NCBI GenBank assembly: GCA_021828345.1
Contig: JAJZJI010000012.1
Location: 1 to 23,482, forward strand
Direction of reading: 5' to 3'
DNA from: Microcaldota archaeon
Lineage (GTDB): Archaea; Micrarchaeota; Micrarchaeia; Micrarchaeales; Micrarchaeaceae
Length of the DNA stretch: 23,482 nt
A program made the translations under genes and the position numbers. Below the pieces are notes generated by a model that saw only the letters and a program-made list of their open reading frames with translations, did no database searches and was not told the DNA's origin. How positions within the stretch are numbered: the first letter of the stretch is position 1; each line of letters begins with the position of its first letter. Shown piece by piece: positions 22,606 to 23,482 of the stretch.

Positions 22606-23217
22606 TCACTCTTTTCTGCTAAGCCTCTTTGCGCTCTCATCCGCCCTTCTTACAAGCTCATCTATATCCATGTTCAAAATGTCAATATCATTATTGTAAA
22701 TTCTACCATCTGTTTTTTTAGAATTTTCAATCAGTTCCGCAATCTGATAATGTTTATTTTCTATTGCAATTTCCTGTGCCGTCTTTTCATTTTTATTTTT
22801 CGCATCCACCCCCTTCTCAATCAACATTTTTGCAATTTCAACACTCCCACTCCGAGCAGCAACATGCAGCGCCGTTCTATTATCTTCGTCTTTCGCATCC
22901 ACATCCACCCCATTCTCAATCAAAACTTTTGCAATTTCAACATTTCCTTTTACAGTAGCCCAGTGCAGCGCTGTCCACTCCCTGTTATCCTTCACATCCA
23001 CATCCGCCCCATTCTCAATCAAAATTTTTGCAATTTTAATATACTTATACCAAGCAGCTTCATGCAGCGCTGTTCTTCCTAGATTATTCCTCGCATCCAC
23101 ATCCGCGCCTATCATGATCAATTCTTTTACACGATCAATATCCCCATTTTTTGCAGCCGTTATTAATTCATCATTACGTTCTTTCTGCATCGGTGTTAAT
23201 TTTGTTACAGTTGCCAT
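22606..23217 (-). CDS. Ankyrin-repeat protein C (tandem array)
   Basis: 203 residues from ATG 23217 (MATVTKLTPMQKERNDELI). Four ankyrin repeats and a capping unit. Its first repeats differ more from A and B (IMIGADVDARNNLGR, then EAAWYKYIKIAKILI), while its last part, TAQEIAIENKHYQIAELIEN, and the tail DIDILNMDIDELVRRADES are close to those of A. The repeat before the cap is shortened (IEKGVDAKNKNEK). The 3' end of this gene and that of gene A share about 70 identical bases (22617-22689 with 21250-21322). It starts four bases after the stop of gene D, behind GAGTGAT. No transmembrane or enzymatic domain; binding partner unknown. Sequence identity to its neighbours shows a recent common origin. 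Confidence 0.88.
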   Translation of the reverse strand: MATVTKLTPMQKERNDELITAAKNGDIDRVKELIMIGADVDARNNLGRTALHEAAWYKYIKIAKILIENGADVDVKDNREWTALHWATVKGNVEIAKVLIENGVDVDAKDEDNRTALHVAARSGSVEIAKMLIEKGVDAKNKNEKTAQEIAIENKHYQIAELIENSKKTDGRIYNNDIDILNMDIDELVRRADESAKRLSRKE

Positions 23218-23221
23218 AATA

Positions 23222-23482
23222 TCACTCTCTTCTGCAAAGCCTCTTCGCGCTCTCATCCGCCCTTCTTATTAATTCATTCATGTCTGTATTCAAAATATCA
23301 AAAGCTTCGCGTTTTTTGATTGAATCCTCAATTAACTCTACAATTTGATTTTGTTTGTTTTGATTTGCAATTTCTGTTGCTGTTTTATTTTCTTTGGTCT
23401 TTATGTTTAAATTCGCCCCACTATCAATCAAAACCTCCGTAATTTCAACACGTTCATTTCCAGCAGCAACATGCAGCGCCCT
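23222..23482 (-). CDS. Ankyrin-repeat protein D, C-terminal part (5' end outside window)
   Basis: The frame is open to the window edge. The visible part begins RALHVAAGNERVEITEVLI, continues DSGANLNIKTKENKTATE, IANQNKQNQIVELIED, and ends with the family tail DILNTDMNELIRRADES, AKRLCRRE. It is more divergent than A-C but clearly the same family. The TTG at 23431 is inside the gene, not its start. At least one complete and one capping ankyrin unit are visible; the number outside is unknown. Confidence 0.85.
   Translation of the reverse strand, partial: RALHVAAGNERVEITEVLIDSGANLNIKTKENKTATEIANQNKQNQIVELIEDSIKKREAFDILNTDMNELIRRADESAKRLCRRE

Noticed and set aside
22417..23082. 221-codon plus-strand frame inside the ankyrin array
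   Set aside because: It is the complement of ankyrin-coding repeats; the repeated Pro/Ile/Asn pattern only mirrors the repeats.
21239..23482. CRISPR-like or minisatellite array
   Set aside because: The periodic DNA similarity (about 99 bases) is fully explained by in-frame 33-residue ankyrin repeats; no short constant repeats with unique spacers.

Overview
The window is AT-rich DNA with densely packed genes and no recognisable rRNA, tRNA or CRISPR array. It is archaeal: it encodes a Nop5-family C/D box RNP protein, a tetraether-lipid synthase (Tes)-like radical SAM enzyme, a UbiA-type digeranylgeranylglyceryl phosphate synthase, archaeal-type polyprenyl diphosphate synthases, a class III (archaellin/pilin) signal peptide, and TATA boxes about 26 nt upstream of leaderless or nearly leaderless starts. 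The pilin N-terminus, the compact genome style (two 4-bp stop-to-stop overlaps, an ATGA and a TAATG junction) and the low GC resemble small-genome archaea of the Micrarchaeota/Parvarchaeota (ARMAN, DPANN) type. That placement is an inference and should be tested with a marker tree.

Layout. 1-1900: 3' part of pheT and a small two-helix membrane protein. 1901-4451 (minus): a Tes-like radical SAM enzyme followed by an uncharacterised 238-aa soluble protein. 4550-5797 (minus): a Nop5-like protein without the usual N-terminal fibrillarin-docking domain, and an 87-aa partner. 5897-9727: two paralogous polyprenyl synthases flank a tightly overlapping Nudix / P-loop kinase / SEC59-like CTP-dependent lipid kinase operon. 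9772-13920: a site-2 protease, then a three-gene cluster of two exported or membrane proteins and a winged-helix regulator. 13917-14970: an Ig-like protein and an orphan 140-aa protein. 15059-17463: an adenosylcobalamin-dependent (class II) ribonucleotide reductase behind a perfect 24-bp palindrome, ending in an oligo-T terminator. 17469-19169: a UbiA prenyltransferase and a pilin-like surface protein diverge from one short, nearly symmetric promoter. 19263-21047 (minus): a protein combining HExxH and VWA domains. 21239-23482 (minus): at least four tandem paralogous ankyrin-repeat genes; the last one runs off the window.

How the genes fit together. The strongest theme is isoprenoid ether-lipid metabolism: chain elongation (two synthases), transfer to a glycerol backbone (UbiA), tetraether condensation (Tes) and probable prenyl-alcohol/phosphate handling (SEC59-like kinase, Nudix, P-loop kinase). 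A second theme is the cell surface: several exported Ser/Thr/Asn-rich proteins with many N-glycosylation sequons, a pilin-like protein and an intramembrane protease. A third is the accessory ankyrin array next to the VWA/HExxH gene. No gene-free stretch exceeds about 220 bases; the longest (14331-14547) holds a TATA box and a five-codon minicistron.
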